Below the pieces are notes generated by a model. It worked only from the letters and a program-made list of their open reading frames with translations. It did no database searches and had not been told where the DNA came from. This document shows, piece after piece, positions 1 through 9,135 of a stretch of 64,000 nt of DNA. Origin of the DNA: Prostheceraeus crozeri. Taxonomy: Eukaryota > Platyhelminthes > Polycladida > Euryleptidae. The stretch spans positions 62,001 to 126,000 of the forward strand of contig CAJQUW010004481.1 of the NCBI GenBank assembly GCA_907163375.1, read 5' to 3'. Every line of letters begins with the position of its first letter. The first letter of the stretch is position 1. The translations under genes were made by a program, and so were the position numbers.

Positions 1-3000
1 GATTTTTTTTCAATGATTTCAAGCTATAGTGAAAAAGTCTGAAACTGTTTCACCAGGAAGAAGCTGTCTTCAGTAAAAGTCTCCGACTTCATTATCTATC
101 CGTGAATTTCCACTTGCACACGATTTCGAGGAGAAACAAAAAGAACTGTTCAAAACATACCTTTAATGGCTAATAATACGATTCGATATCTGAAACAGAT
201 GCATATTGAATCGCATGAATGGTTAAGCCCTTTTTTTAAAAAAGAAAGCCATTGAAAACAGTACATATGAAACATCGATGGAGTTAAATGATTTTCGCAT
301 CACTCAACCAAAATATAGCAGAAATAGAAAGTTCATTTAAAAAATAGGACAGCTAGGAGGCCTGCATAACGCATCTTTCATTTTTATGACCTTGCAATCT
401 ATTCAAATATAATATATTGCAGATCTGTGAGGTGGGTTGCAACATAATTGTAAATGTGTGAGTTGCAAGTTAAAATATTAAGTTAGTATTTATATAGAAA
501 ATAAAGTAATAAAAATTTCCCATATAATTCCCGCATGCTGCAATTTATATCCCGAATTCCCGTATGTTTCGCAAAAACATCGAAATTCCCGTATATTCCC
601 GTACATACGGGAAAATCACGCACACGTGGCCACCCTGTATTTTATATAAACATGCTTCTTTCGCTCTTATTTTCAATGTCTCGGTTTATACTTCGCATCC
701 ACAATTTTTAATAATGCTCCATTTAATCAATGGAAGAAAGTGGCTAATCGTCTTATTTAGCTTATTCAAAAAATGTTTACTAAGTACAAAATATATCTAT
801 TGATACAGCGAACTATGTGAATTAGCATATTAGGCCTAGCTGCTAGGTATAGTCGATGATTTTTTTTGGATTTTAATTTGTCTGCTTGAAAATTATGCAA
901 GGCGATTCTATCGAAAATATTGATGATTTACTGCGCAAAAATCCCTCTTTATTTTCTTTCTGGCTAACCGGCATGCATGTCAGAAATCACTAAACGATAA
1001 TAGCTCTGTGAGAGAACATACTCGCATAATTCCTTCTTATAATTCCGATCGACTCTTACGATATGTTATCCAGTCAATAATTTTATTTTCATATGTATTG
1101 AAACCCTAGAAAACCAGTTAAAAAGTTACATTATATCGTAGACGTCTTAGTACTTTATGTTTTGTTTCAACTCATGAGAACAGCTGAGATCATACTATTC
1201 AACGCATATTTTCGCGATAAAAATGTCAGTATTCATTTTCTTTATTGAAGGTACATTTACGCTGATTTTGATCTCTTATCAACTCCAACGAGTCAACGAA
1301 AACCATCTCTGTTTAAATTTACTGTTGAGCTTCTATTCACTTGGAACATGTTAGATGATAGTATATGTAAACAGAGGTATGTTTATTTTCCTATTTTGAT
1401 GTCCTTTTTGTTTGTTATATTTTCTGTTTAATAACGTTTTGGAATTTACTGTGTCAAAACGATGATGAATTACATATTGTTTATGATTTAGGGACCATGG
1501 CCATTATTGTTCTTTGCAGACTATAAACATTGTCACAAAACGTTTTAAGATATATTTGTCATGAAGACAAATGTTTCCTAATTTTAGTAAACGTGAATCT
1601 CACTATTTACCTTTTTTTAATGGAATATGGCACTTTTGAATATGATAAATCATGCATTTATTTATATTTTCTCTCGAGTGTATATAAAATGTACATACTG
1701 TCGGTTTTTTGTCGTAGTACCGGTATACATAGACATTGTGGCTATGGAAAGTTTACCTACGTGATGCTAGATGAGTTTGGTATCAAAGCAAAGCACATGC
1801 ATGTACTCCTACTTGGATGATGAATTTATAGCTGGATTTCAGTATCAGATATGCATGTTTTCTAGATTACACCATCAATGATTACCACGTTTGTTTTCTT
1901 TGAATTAATTTTGATTGGACATTATTTGAATACCATTGGTCCTACTTGATCTCAGAAGGCAATATTCACGCATATACACTGTATGTTAGTGTGGTAGCCA
2001 TGGGTAGGGGAAGGGCAGTCGCCTCTCTTACACTCAGACTATTACTACTGCACTTACAACTTTCTGTTCTATTGACGACGCTTTTAGAAAATTATAGGGC
2101 TACAACTACTGTTGGCCATATGCCAAGTAACGTCGGCTATTAGAAATTGCGAATGTTGCAATTGCTCAGAAGACAACAGCGCATAGTTACCGGCAAGAGG
2201 TTGACAAGATTTGGTTATTGACCTAGAAGAGGACTGTATTTAAGAGCTAAGGACATACGAAAACAGGGGTGTCGGAAGTCGTGTAGTAACTGCTATACCC
2301 CTGAGATACCGATTACATCTCAATATTCCACGTGGTCTCCCGAAATTTGGTTCCATTCAACAAGTACTGTAAAGCGCTCAGCTTTCCTGTAGCACGGGTT
2401 CCTCGACCCTTGTATTTATGAAGACCCAATCGCTGACTTTAGCGTGTGAAAAATGTCCCAGAGTGAGCAAATGTTCTTTCGTAAATATTTTTGCAAATGC
2501 AGTAGCAGATCTTCCTTTGAATAATTAAATTTTCGTTCCAAATAAATTTAGATTTATTTTTGATTATCAGCAAATCCAGAAAAGATGATACATTTGTCTG
2601 GTGTCCACGGAGAAAATTTCTCATAACACAGTTTTATGGAGAAATTTTTGTGTGATTGGTCTACTGGCATGTTAGCCTTGTTGGGCCCATGATAAACTTC
2701 CATTAGTCGATATTTTTCACGTCATATTCGAAAATATTTCTAAATTACATCTCACAGGTGTCTATGAATTCAATAGATATTGCACTTTGGGATATCAGAT
2801 GATCACAGCATTAAAGTAATAATACCGTGTTAAATAACTAAGGTATTATTCGTGCTATGTCAGGGTTGGAACCGGTCGCCGGCCGATCGGTTGGCCAGTT
2901 TTAGCAACGACGGCGACCGGCCCCGGTCAAATATTATGAAGACCTTATGTCGACAATTGACGACAGTGGGGGCACGTCGATGTGATTAAGTAGGCCTACT

Positions 3001-3496
3001 AGGCCTACAGACTTCTAAGCCTTACCCGATCTCGAACAGAATTTCCGAAATCGCACACTTCAGCATAAATGAATTTTGCAAGAAATGTGTTCGCTGCCTA
3101 AATACCTATCGTAAAAATACCTATCGGGCCGGTAGTTTTTTTCCCACCGGGATGCGATTACAAAATATGCATACACTGTAGGTACTGTATCATCAAAGCA
3201 TGAATTGACCTTATAGACGATCAATTTGGATAAAAATTCGTCCAAAAAACATAACGTCCATTTTGTAATTTTTTCTTTGACAAATTTACAGATTGTGATT
3301 TTGAAAATACACAAGTAAGTTGTGTATTCCAAATGGTATTCCTTTAATTACTCTGAAATGTTCAACATATCAAATTCAGGGTATTTTCATTTCATAGCTT
3401 CTTTCGTGTTCATTGAAAGTAAAGAATGACAAATAAGCATACAATCAATATAAAAATGCCTACATATAGGCATTTTTGCGGTCAAATTATCATGAA
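1..3496. other. Host flank left of the Polinton, no gene recognised
   Basis: A/T-rich sequence with only short, low-complexity ORFs. None has a recognisable motif or a coherent protein-like composition. Around 540-637 there is a G/C-richer stretch of repeated CCCGTAT/ATACGGG words ending in GGCCACCCTG, which looks like one end of a hAT-type element whose other end I cannot find. A hAT-related end also begins at 2861. I see no RNA gene. Confidence 0.6.
2861..3080 (-). repeat. hAT-like non-autonomous element end (CAGGGTTGG family)
   Basis: Begins with CAGGGTTGGAACCGG, the same terminal sequence as the better preserved copy at 34872-35780. It also shares internal words with that copy in inverse orientation, around TTATGTCGAC and GTGTGCGAT. 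Only one end is clear and I find no duplicated target site, so the copy is truncated or interrupted. The Polinton inserted about 400 bp further right and may lie within this older repeat. Confidence 0.45.
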
Positions 3497-3502
3497 GGTA
3501 CA
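3497..3502. repeat. Polinton target-site duplication, left copy (GGTACA)
   Basis: GGTACA sits directly outside the left terminal repeat and again directly outside the right one at 32808-32813. Six-bp duplications are characteristic of Polinton/Maverick integration. A matching pair shows that both element ends are present and that the copy integrated as one unit. Confidence 0.93.
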
Positions 3503-3697
3503 AGTAGTGTCACTTAGTGTCATAGTAGAATTCAAATCTACAGTACTATAGTTTTTTCGCGCCACGGGTCCCCTGGTTGCTTAGCAACGGGACCGTGTCC
3601 AAGGTCACGGGTCCCGTTACCAACCAGGGGACCCGTGGCGCGAAAAAACTATAGTACTGTAGATTTGAATTCTACTATGACACTAAGTCAGGTCCCC
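3503..3697 (+). repeat. Left terminal inverted repeat, itself a palindrome
   Basis: Matches 32613-32807 in inverse orientation over 195 bp, with weaker similarity to about 3717. Inside it, 3512-3688 is palindromic: the arm from 3512 to 3579 pairs base for base with 3621-3688. The interior adds a shorter stem with a bulge (AACGGGACC...GGTCCCGTT) around a small loop near 3600. Outer bases 3503-3511 are not part of the palindrome. Ordinary Polinton ends are simple inverted repeats, so a hairpin-forming end is unusual. Confidence 0.95.
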
Positions 3698-3776
3698 TCG
3701 TAGGGAACGGGTCCCTTAAAATTACCGTGGTAACCAAGGGACCCGTTACTAAGGGGTCGGGTCCCTTCACGAGCGT
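3691..3776. promoter_or_regulatory. Subterminal GGGTCC/GGACCC motif cluster, left
   Basis: GGTCCC, GGGTCCC and GGGACCC recur at about 3691, 3708, 3738 and 3759, between the terminal repeat and the PolB TATA box. The same word lies in the terminal palindromes and recurs near the right end (30874-30945, 31202-31229, 32594-32620). The symmetric placement at both ends suggests binding sites for a terminal, integrase or packaging factor, but that is inference. Confidence 0.55.
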
Positions 3777-3778
3777 GG

Positions 3779-3786
3779 TATATAAA
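3779..3786 (+). promoter_or_regulatory. TATA box for the PolB N-terminal ORF
   Basis: TATATAAA lies 33 bp before the ATG at 3820. The open frame extends upstream of this box without an ATG, so transcription from here makes 3820 the natural start. The spacing matches the other TATA-class genes of the element. Confidence 0.7.
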
Positions 3787-3819
3787 CCGAATGAGGATAG
3801 TGTACGAGTTCATAGAAGG

Positions 3820-5199
3820 ATGCGCTGCGACTTTTGTGACCGTGAATTCGACGACTGGTGGGAGTGTATTCAGCATGGCAAAGTAGAGAGTGGGCGTGAA
3901 TATTGTACGATCTGTACATTATGGTATGATCCTGATCAGGAGCACACGTGTCCATTTGCATTACATGGATTAGTGGAATGTCCAATCTGCCACATGCACA
4001 TGTCTCGTGATGAGTTTTTGACGGGGCATGCATGTTTCCATCTATGCCGTTTATGTGGGAGTGATTTATTGGATGATGGAGATGAGCACATGTGTCCAGT
4101 GAAAATGGCAATTGCTCTACACCGGATCGAGGAATGGATGGATCAAGATCAGGATCAAGATCAGGATCAAGAGGAGCCACAAGTGGGTGGTGGACAACGC
4201 GGGGGTGTCCATGAAGCGCGTCAATATTATTTTAATGACGCAGGCCTCATTGTGACGTATACCCCGAACGAAGAGACAAGGGATGTGTATGGATTTTTGG
4301 AGAGTATGTACGATCAACTGTACGATTTAATTGTGCGTGAGAATGAAGAATACGAAGTGACGGTGGTGGTTCAAATGACTTTCTTATTCGAGCGTCAGGT
4401 GACAGATGATGAAGTGGAAGATGTGGAGATACGTTCAAATGCTATATTGACTCACAGCATTCAACGTTTAAATTTTGATCAATGGATGAAGAGGGTTAAG
4501 CAGGAGCTGATAGCGTTTATTGATGCAGTGACTATCCAAAGTTCAGGGATGATTCTTCAAAAGATTTTGGGGATGGAAGTTCGTCTGAGCCGCTCTGCCC
4601 GTGATCAACGACGTGCAGGATCATTGGTTCCTATTCCTCCATTATTGAAGAAGGTGCGGAGTATTCGCCTGTTTGATTATAGAACAGTGACGGATGCGAA
4701 CTATTGTTTTCAAGATGTGGTGTTATATGCATTGGCTCACCAAGATAATGTATATACGGGGACGTGTGTACGTGTGGTGCGACAGTTGCAATTGAATGAT
4801 CGGTATAAATTGGATTTTTCAGGGATGAGTGATGAGGGTCTTTACCCCCTCAAGGACCTGAAACAATTTGAACAGCGAAACAATATAGTATTACGGATCT
4901 ACGTTCATAATGGGAAGGGTTTGAAGGGCACACTTTACGATCATGATTGGGCATGTAATGAGACGACGCGCATTATTCATCTAATACTACTGACAGACAT
5001 TGAAGATGAGGAGCATGTGGGACTCGACTGCCATTTTATACCCATTATTAAATTCCAGAGCTTTATTCATAACTGTTTTGATATGACACATAGTAAAGGT
5101 TATCACCGCTACCTCTCATGTGAACTGTGTTTATCAGTGTTTTCATATGGTGGATATACATCAGCACCAGATCGATCATATTTACCAGGAACGAGATGA
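3820..5199 (+). CDS. polB: Protein-primed DNA polymerase B, N-terminal part (zinc-finger region)
   Basis: 459 aa from the ATG at 3820. The first ~95 residues hold four CxxC...H/C zinc-binding clusters (C3/C6, C29/C32, C54/C57, C76/C79), followed by a DQ repeat coded by GATCAG units. Residues ~170-440 match the N-terminal region that precedes the exonuclease domain in Polinton PolBs, including a CF motif after an aromatic/Asn stretch and a C-x2-C zinc motif right at the end. The frame stops at 5199 in the middle of that zinc motif, while the next frame (from before 5120) continues into the exonuclease domain. The gene is therefore one polymerase broken by a frameshift, or expressed by +1 frameshifting. 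Mutation is the simpler reading. Confidence 0.85.
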   Translation: MRCDFCDREFDDWWECIQHGKVESGREYCTICTLWYDPDQEHTCPFALHGLVECPICHMHMSRDEFLTGHACFHLCRLCGSDLLDDGDEHMCPVKMAIALHRIEEWMDQDQDQDQDQEEPQVGGGQRGGVHEARQYYFNDAGLIVTYTPNEETRDVYGFLESMYDQLYDLIVRENEEYEVTVVVQMTFLFERQVTDDEVEDVEIRSNAILTHSIQRLNFDQWMKRVKQELIAFIDAVTIQSSGMILQKILGMEVRLSRSARDQRRAGSLVPIPPLLKKVRSIRLFDYRTVTDANYCFQDVVLYALAHQDNVYTGTCVRVVRQLQLNDRYKLDFSGMSDEGLYPLKDLKQFEQRNNIVLRIYVHNGKGLKGTLYDHDWACNETTRIIHLILLTDIEDEEHVGLDCHFIPIIKFQSFIHNCFDMTHSKGYHRYLSCELCLSVFSYGGYTSAPDRSYLPGTR

Positions 5200-7879
5200 G
5201 CATCAGAAGACGTGTACAGGTGGGAAAACGCAAGTGGAAATGATGCCAGAAGAGTTTGAGTTAAAATTCAAGGACTTTGGCAAGACAACACACCCATTAT
5301 GTGTTGTTTATGCTGATATAGAGAGCATTATACATCATATCACAAAGATTCATACAGCAGCCGTGATTGGTCATTACGTCAAATGGGATGATTCGTTGGA
5401 CATGCCGCCAGAGACGGTGGAGCAGCATTGGGGTGAAGACTGTGTAACAACTTTTCTTGATCGGATGGAAGCACTTATCTACCGTGTACATCACGTCATC
5501 GATGGGTTGGCTCGTAAGAGAATGGTGATGACAGTAGCAGATCGTCAGGTGTATGCTAATACTCATGAATGTAACATGTGTAAACGTCATGTGCGGGAGC
5601 AAAAGGAGGATGAAGCGAACAACCATCAGATGATGGAACATACAAAATGTCGTGACCACGATCATTTGACAGGGAAGTTTATACAAGTACTGTGTCATGC
5701 CTGCAATTTTCGACGACGTCAGGTCCGACGTCATATCCCTATATTTTTTCATAATTGGAAGGGGTATGATAGTCATCAGATTATCTTACATGGCCTGGTG
5801 AAACGTGATGAGAATATGTGGTGGATCAGCCCCTGCTACACGAGTGGAGATAAGACGGTGGGTGTGTCAGCAAGCTATAAGGTCTATGGGAATTATAAGG
5901 ACAACATTCAATTGCAGTTTCGAGATTCGTTTCAATTTCTGTCAAGTTCCTTACATAAACTGAGTTTAACAGTGGAGCGCCTTCCAGTGTCGGATCGAAT
6001 ACTAAGTGAGTGTTACCCTACAATGGATCATTCCAATATTCGCAAAGGTGTCTTCCCTTATACATACTTTGATGACTGGTCTAGGTTGGATGAAACACGT
6101 CTCCCTCCCATTGACAAGTTTTATAATGATTTGGCAGAACAGCCATGTTCGGAGGAAGATTATGCAGTGGCGCATCGAGCTTGGCGTGAATTGGGATGTC
6201 AGACATTTCGAGACTATGTTAGTTATTATCTCTTGGTCGATGTGACACTGCTAGTGGATATCTTTGAGGATTTTCGGACAAAGATGTTTGCAGTGTCACA
6301 TCTAGATCCAGTTCATTATTTTGGGATTCCTGGATTGTCATATTCATTTTTCTTGCTCTATACGAATGTGCGATTGGATCATCTAATGGAGGCTGAAATG
6401 TATAAAATGTTTGAAGATGGTATCAGAGGTGGGATGACTTTTGTCAACAAACATCACGCACAGTATGAGGCAGCCTCGGAAGAGAATGATGGAGTGTATA
6501 CTCATTTGTTTTACATCGACGCTAATAATCTGTATGGGACGGCTATGAGTGCAAAGTTACCCAAGGGGTGTTTTACATGGATTCCTGACCGTCAACTGGA
6601 ATGTATTGATGATGAGTGGATTCTTAACTATGACATTAATGGGTATCAAGGTTGCATTTTTACAGTTGACTTGGAGTATCCAGAAGAGGTACAGGATCGA
6701 AGTATGGATCTTCCATATGCCCCAAACAGTGGTGAGATCAAGGCGGATGAGATGAGTGCGTATATGCATCAGTTGTGGGGGACATTACATCAAAAGAAGC
6801 CGAAGATGAAAACATCCACCAAGCTCTTCTTAACCCATCATCGGAAAGAGCGGTACACCGTCCATATTGCAGCTCTACAGTATTACGTCCAGCAGGGGTT
6901 ACATGTAAGTTATGTACATAAAGGAATAACATTCCACCAAGAGGCGTTTATCCGACCCTATACGGACTATCATACAGCTGAGCGTGCCAAGAGCACAAAT
7001 CCAATGGCTCGCAATATGCACAAGTTATGTGTAAATGCATTATTTGGGAAAACAATGGAGGATGTGCGCAAATACGGGAAAACACGGTTAGTTCGCAAAA
7101 AGTCATTATTTATCAAATATACACATCATCCCATGTGTCAAAACTTCTTTGGTATTGGAGATTCAGCTATAGCCGTTCATATCCGACGACGTAAAGTGAT
7201 ACTGGACCGTGCTATATATATTGGACAGGCAATACTAGATATCAGCAAGATTCAAATGTACCGCCTCTTAGCTCAGTGGCAGAACAATGAACATTGTCTC
7301 TCGGTAGACTTAATTGGTGGGGATACAGATTCATTTTTTCTTCGTGTAAAGAGCCGAAGCGATCGTGATACAATTCTACGCTCATTCCGTGATATTCCTA
7401 ATGTGATAGATCCTGAAGCGCGTGGTGTTTTGGATACGTCCAATTATCCAAAGACGCACCCTCTTTATCATGCCCACAACGCGAATCGTCTTGGTTGTTT
7501 TAAGGATGAGAGTCTTGGTCGTGAGATTAATGAATTCATTTGTCTTAGCCCAAAACTTTATTCCTATACAATGCGTGATGGTGCACGAGACTGTCGTGTA
7601 AAAGGTATCAAACAATACAAAAAGCGTGAGCTCTCACACGAGTTGTATAAACAGGTGTATGAAGAGCAAAAGATCCATGCTGTATCCCAATTGAATTTAG
7701 AATCTACATATCATGTGATGCGCACAAAGCAGCGAAAGAAGGTGGCACTCTCAGGATGGGAAGATAAACGCTATTGGATTTCGGAAAATGAAAGCGTCCC
7801 ATATGGTCATCATCAGATTATAACAGGGGCGATTGTAGATACATTATTAGAAGGTCTTGATGATGATGCAATGCAATGA
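5120..7879 (+). CDS. polB: Protein-primed DNA polymerase B, exonuclease and polymerase domains
   Basis: 919-aa open frame that replicates the element DNA. Exo I is DIE at residues 66-68 (VYADIESI), Exo II is HNWKGYDSH at 211-219, and Exo III is Y370-x3-D374. Motif A is DANNLYG from 467, motif B is K635...N639 with FGK at 642-644, and motif C is GDTDS with aspartates 735 and 737. An SPKLYSY motif follows. Before Exo II lies a CxxC...CRDHDHLTG block typical of Polinton PolBs. All catalytic residues are present. Start 5120 is only the first Met in this frame; the true N-terminus is the upstream ORF, which overlaps by 80 bp in another frame. Confidence 0.95.
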   Translation: MNCVYQCFHMVDIHQHQIDHIYQERDEHQKTCTGGKTQVEMMPEEFELKFKDFGKTTHPLCVVYADIESIIHHITKIHTAAVIGHYVKWDDSLDMPPETVEQHWGEDCVTTFLDRMEALIYRVHHVIDGLARKRMVMTVADRQVYANTHECNMCKRHVREQKEDEANNHQMMEHTKCRDHDHLTGKFIQVLCHACNFRRRQVRRHIPIFFHNWKGYDSHQIILHGLVKRDENMWWISPCYTSGDKTVGVSASYKVYGNYKDNIQLQFRDSFQFLSSSLHKLSLTVERLPVSDRILSECYPTMDHSNIRKGVFPYTYFDDWSRLDETRLPPIDKFYNDLAEQPCSEEDYAVAHRAWRELGCQTFRDYVSYYLLVDVTLLVDIFEDFRTKMFAVSHLDPVHYFGIPGLSYSFFLLYTNVRLDHLMEAEMYKMFEDGIRGGMTFVNKHHAQYEAASEENDGVYTHLFYIDANNLYGTAMSAKLPKGCFTWIPDRQLECIDDEWILNYDINGYQGCIFTVDLEYPEEVQDRSMDLPYAPNSGEIKADEMSAYMHQLWGTLHQKKPKMKTSTKLFLTHHRKERYTVHIAALQYYVQQGLHVSYVHKGITFHQEAFIRPYTDYHTAERAKSTNPMARNMHKLCVNALFGKTMEDVRKYGKTRLVRKKSLFIKYTHHPMCQNFFGIGDSAIAVHIRRRKVILDRAIYIGQAILDISKIQMYRLLAQWQNNEHCLSVDLIGGDTDSFFLRVKSRSDRDTILRSFRDIPNVIDPEARGVLDTSNYPKTHPLYHAHNANRLGCFKDESLGREINEFICLSPKLYSYTMRDGARDCRVKGIKQYKKRELSHELYKQVYEEQKIHAVSQLNLESTYHVMRTKQRKKVALSGWEDKRYWISENESVPYGHHQIITGAIVDTLLEGLDDDAMQ

Positions 7880-7915
7880 TAACCCTCTCCACCAATGAAA
7901 GGTGTTGGTCATTTG

Positions 7916-7923
7916 ATTATAAG
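7916..7923 (+). promoter_or_regulatory. Weak TATA-like box before the TBP-like gene
   Basis: ATTATAAG lies 27 bp upstream of the ATG at 7950, in the 70-bp gap after polB. The position matches the other promoter boxes but the sequence is a poorer TATA. Confidence 0.35.
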
Positions 7924-7949
7924 GGTGGACAATCTAGGTGAGTGGTTAA

Positions 7950-8477
7950 ATGACATCAAAGCTGTGTAATCGTATGGTGGAGATACGTGCCTCCAGTGAC
8001 CTACCCTTGGAAGTGATTTATCCAGTGTTGTGTCACCGGGGGTGGTGTCTTCGATTCCGTCAAGCCAAACCTAAACGCATTTACATCAAATGGTGGAATA
8101 CAATCCCTCTTCAACTCTTTCCACGTGGGTGTATACAAGTGATGGGATTGCATGAGATGAGTGTGTATGACAAAGTGTGTGAAAGTCTGGAGACATTACT
8201 AACCAAAGAATGTCACTTACCTGTGACATTAAGTGCACCGGTGGTGAAATCATGTACAGTATTATGTAACTGGAAACGGTATAGAACATCGATCCCTTTC
8301 CATCATTTGGCCTCGTCAGCCAATGTGATGAATGAGCATGAACTTTTCCCTGGAACATTGGTCCGTCACAATCACCATCACTGTTCATTGTTTGTGAATG
8401 GTAAGGCCATTGTAACGGGTGCTTGCTCTATTGAGGAAGCAGAATCTGTCTTATGGACTATTGTAAATACATTATGA
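7950..8477 (+). CDS. TATA-binding-protein-like protein
   Basis: 175 aa, about the size of a TBP core (~180 aa). It has two imperfect direct repeats, the hallmark of TBP. Residues 54-84 and 146-175 both read L-x-LF-x-x-G-x-x-x-V-x-G followed by an amphipathic helix. The second half holds ELFPGTLVR (131-139) and NGKAIVTGA (150-158), which correspond to conserved segments of eukaryotic TBP. The likely role is promoter recognition on element genes, perhaps the late class. It follows polB in the same direction with a 70-bp gap. The two DNA-intercalating Phe pairs are not clearly conserved, so DNA binding may be altered. Confidence 0.68.
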   Translation: MTSKLCNRMVEIRASSDLPLEVIYPVLCHRGWCLRFRQAKPKRIYIKWWNTIPLQLFPRGCIQVMGLHEMSVYDKVCESLETLLTKECHLPVTLSAPVVKSCTVLCNWKRYRTSIPFHHLASSANVMNEHELFPGTLVRHNHHHCSLFVNGKAIVTGACSIEEAESVLWTIVNTL

Positions 8478-8504
8478 GAAAGAACAAGTGTTTTCGTTAC
8501 ATAT

Positions 8505-9122
8505 CTATTTATTGGAGAGAATGGTAGATACAAGTGTTTTCATATATTTAGCAATGAAACGATCATTATGGGATAGGACAGGGTTAGTGCCTTGGGTAGG
8601 TGGAACATGATAAAATGGGGTTAGTGTCTGGGAAAGGGAAGGGAAATGGGGACGATGATTAAGATAATAGAGACAGTAACCACCACAGTAAGCTTTTGAG
8701 CCTTGAATACATGTATGTAGACGTTTGAGAGGATAGGGTCGTTTTTGTAACCATGAAACTAGATGAGGGTATTGATGAATAGGTTGACCGTATGAATCAA
8801 AGAATTCACAAAGTTGATGTTCCATATCTTGATAATATGCGAGCCAATGTTCGCCTGTTTTATGACGTGGGTCTGAATTGACAATGCAGCTGTAGGAAGT
8901 GGTGGTGTCTGTAGGAGCTTCATTCGCAGAAAACACACCTTTGAAGGGGATGTGGGAGGGTTGGAGGAAGAGTGGGGCCATAGATTGACAACTGCATTGT
9001 AGGAGACACATGAGACTATCGGTATCATCATCGCAACAACATTGGAGCATATACTGTTGTTGGACATGATCCAACGATTTCATGACTGAGGTCAATTGGT
9101 TTGAGGAGAGCCATTCCACCAT
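8505..9122 (-). CDS. Adenain-like cysteine protease (capsid maturation)
   Basis: 205 aa, the usual size for Polinton and adenoviral proteases (Ulp1/C5-type fold). The catalytic set is complete: His92 in GEHWLAYY, Asp109 in EFFDSYG, Gln140 in CIQGSKAYCGGYC and Cys146 in the same block. It is expected to process virion precursor proteins. Candidate substrates in this element carry (L/Q)xGG sites: the basic core protein and the three small minicore proteins. It is the first gene on the - strand, converging on the TBP-like gene with 27 bp between. A TCTAAGT motif lies 11-18 bp upstream, overlapping the stop codon of the capsid gene. Confidence 0.93.
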   Translation of the reverse strand: MVEWLSSNQLTSVMKSLDHVQQQYMLQCCCDDDTDSLMCLLQCSCQSMAPLFLQPSHIPFKGVFSANEAPTDTTTSYSCIVNSDPRHKTGEHWLAYYQDMEHQLCEFFDSYGQPIHQYPHLVSWLQKRPYPLKRLHTCIQGSKAYCGGYCLYYLNHRPHFPSLSQTLTPFYHVPPTQGTNPVLSHNDRFIAKYMKTLVSTILSNK

Positions 9123-9135
9123 GATGGATAGGAAC

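Noticed and set aside
3100..3350. 90-aa - strand ORF left of the Polinton
   Set aside because: Lies in hAT-derived A/T-rich sequence; no motif or start context.
5297..5776. 159-aa - strand ORF opposite polB
   Set aside because: Shadow of the polymerase frame; no motif.
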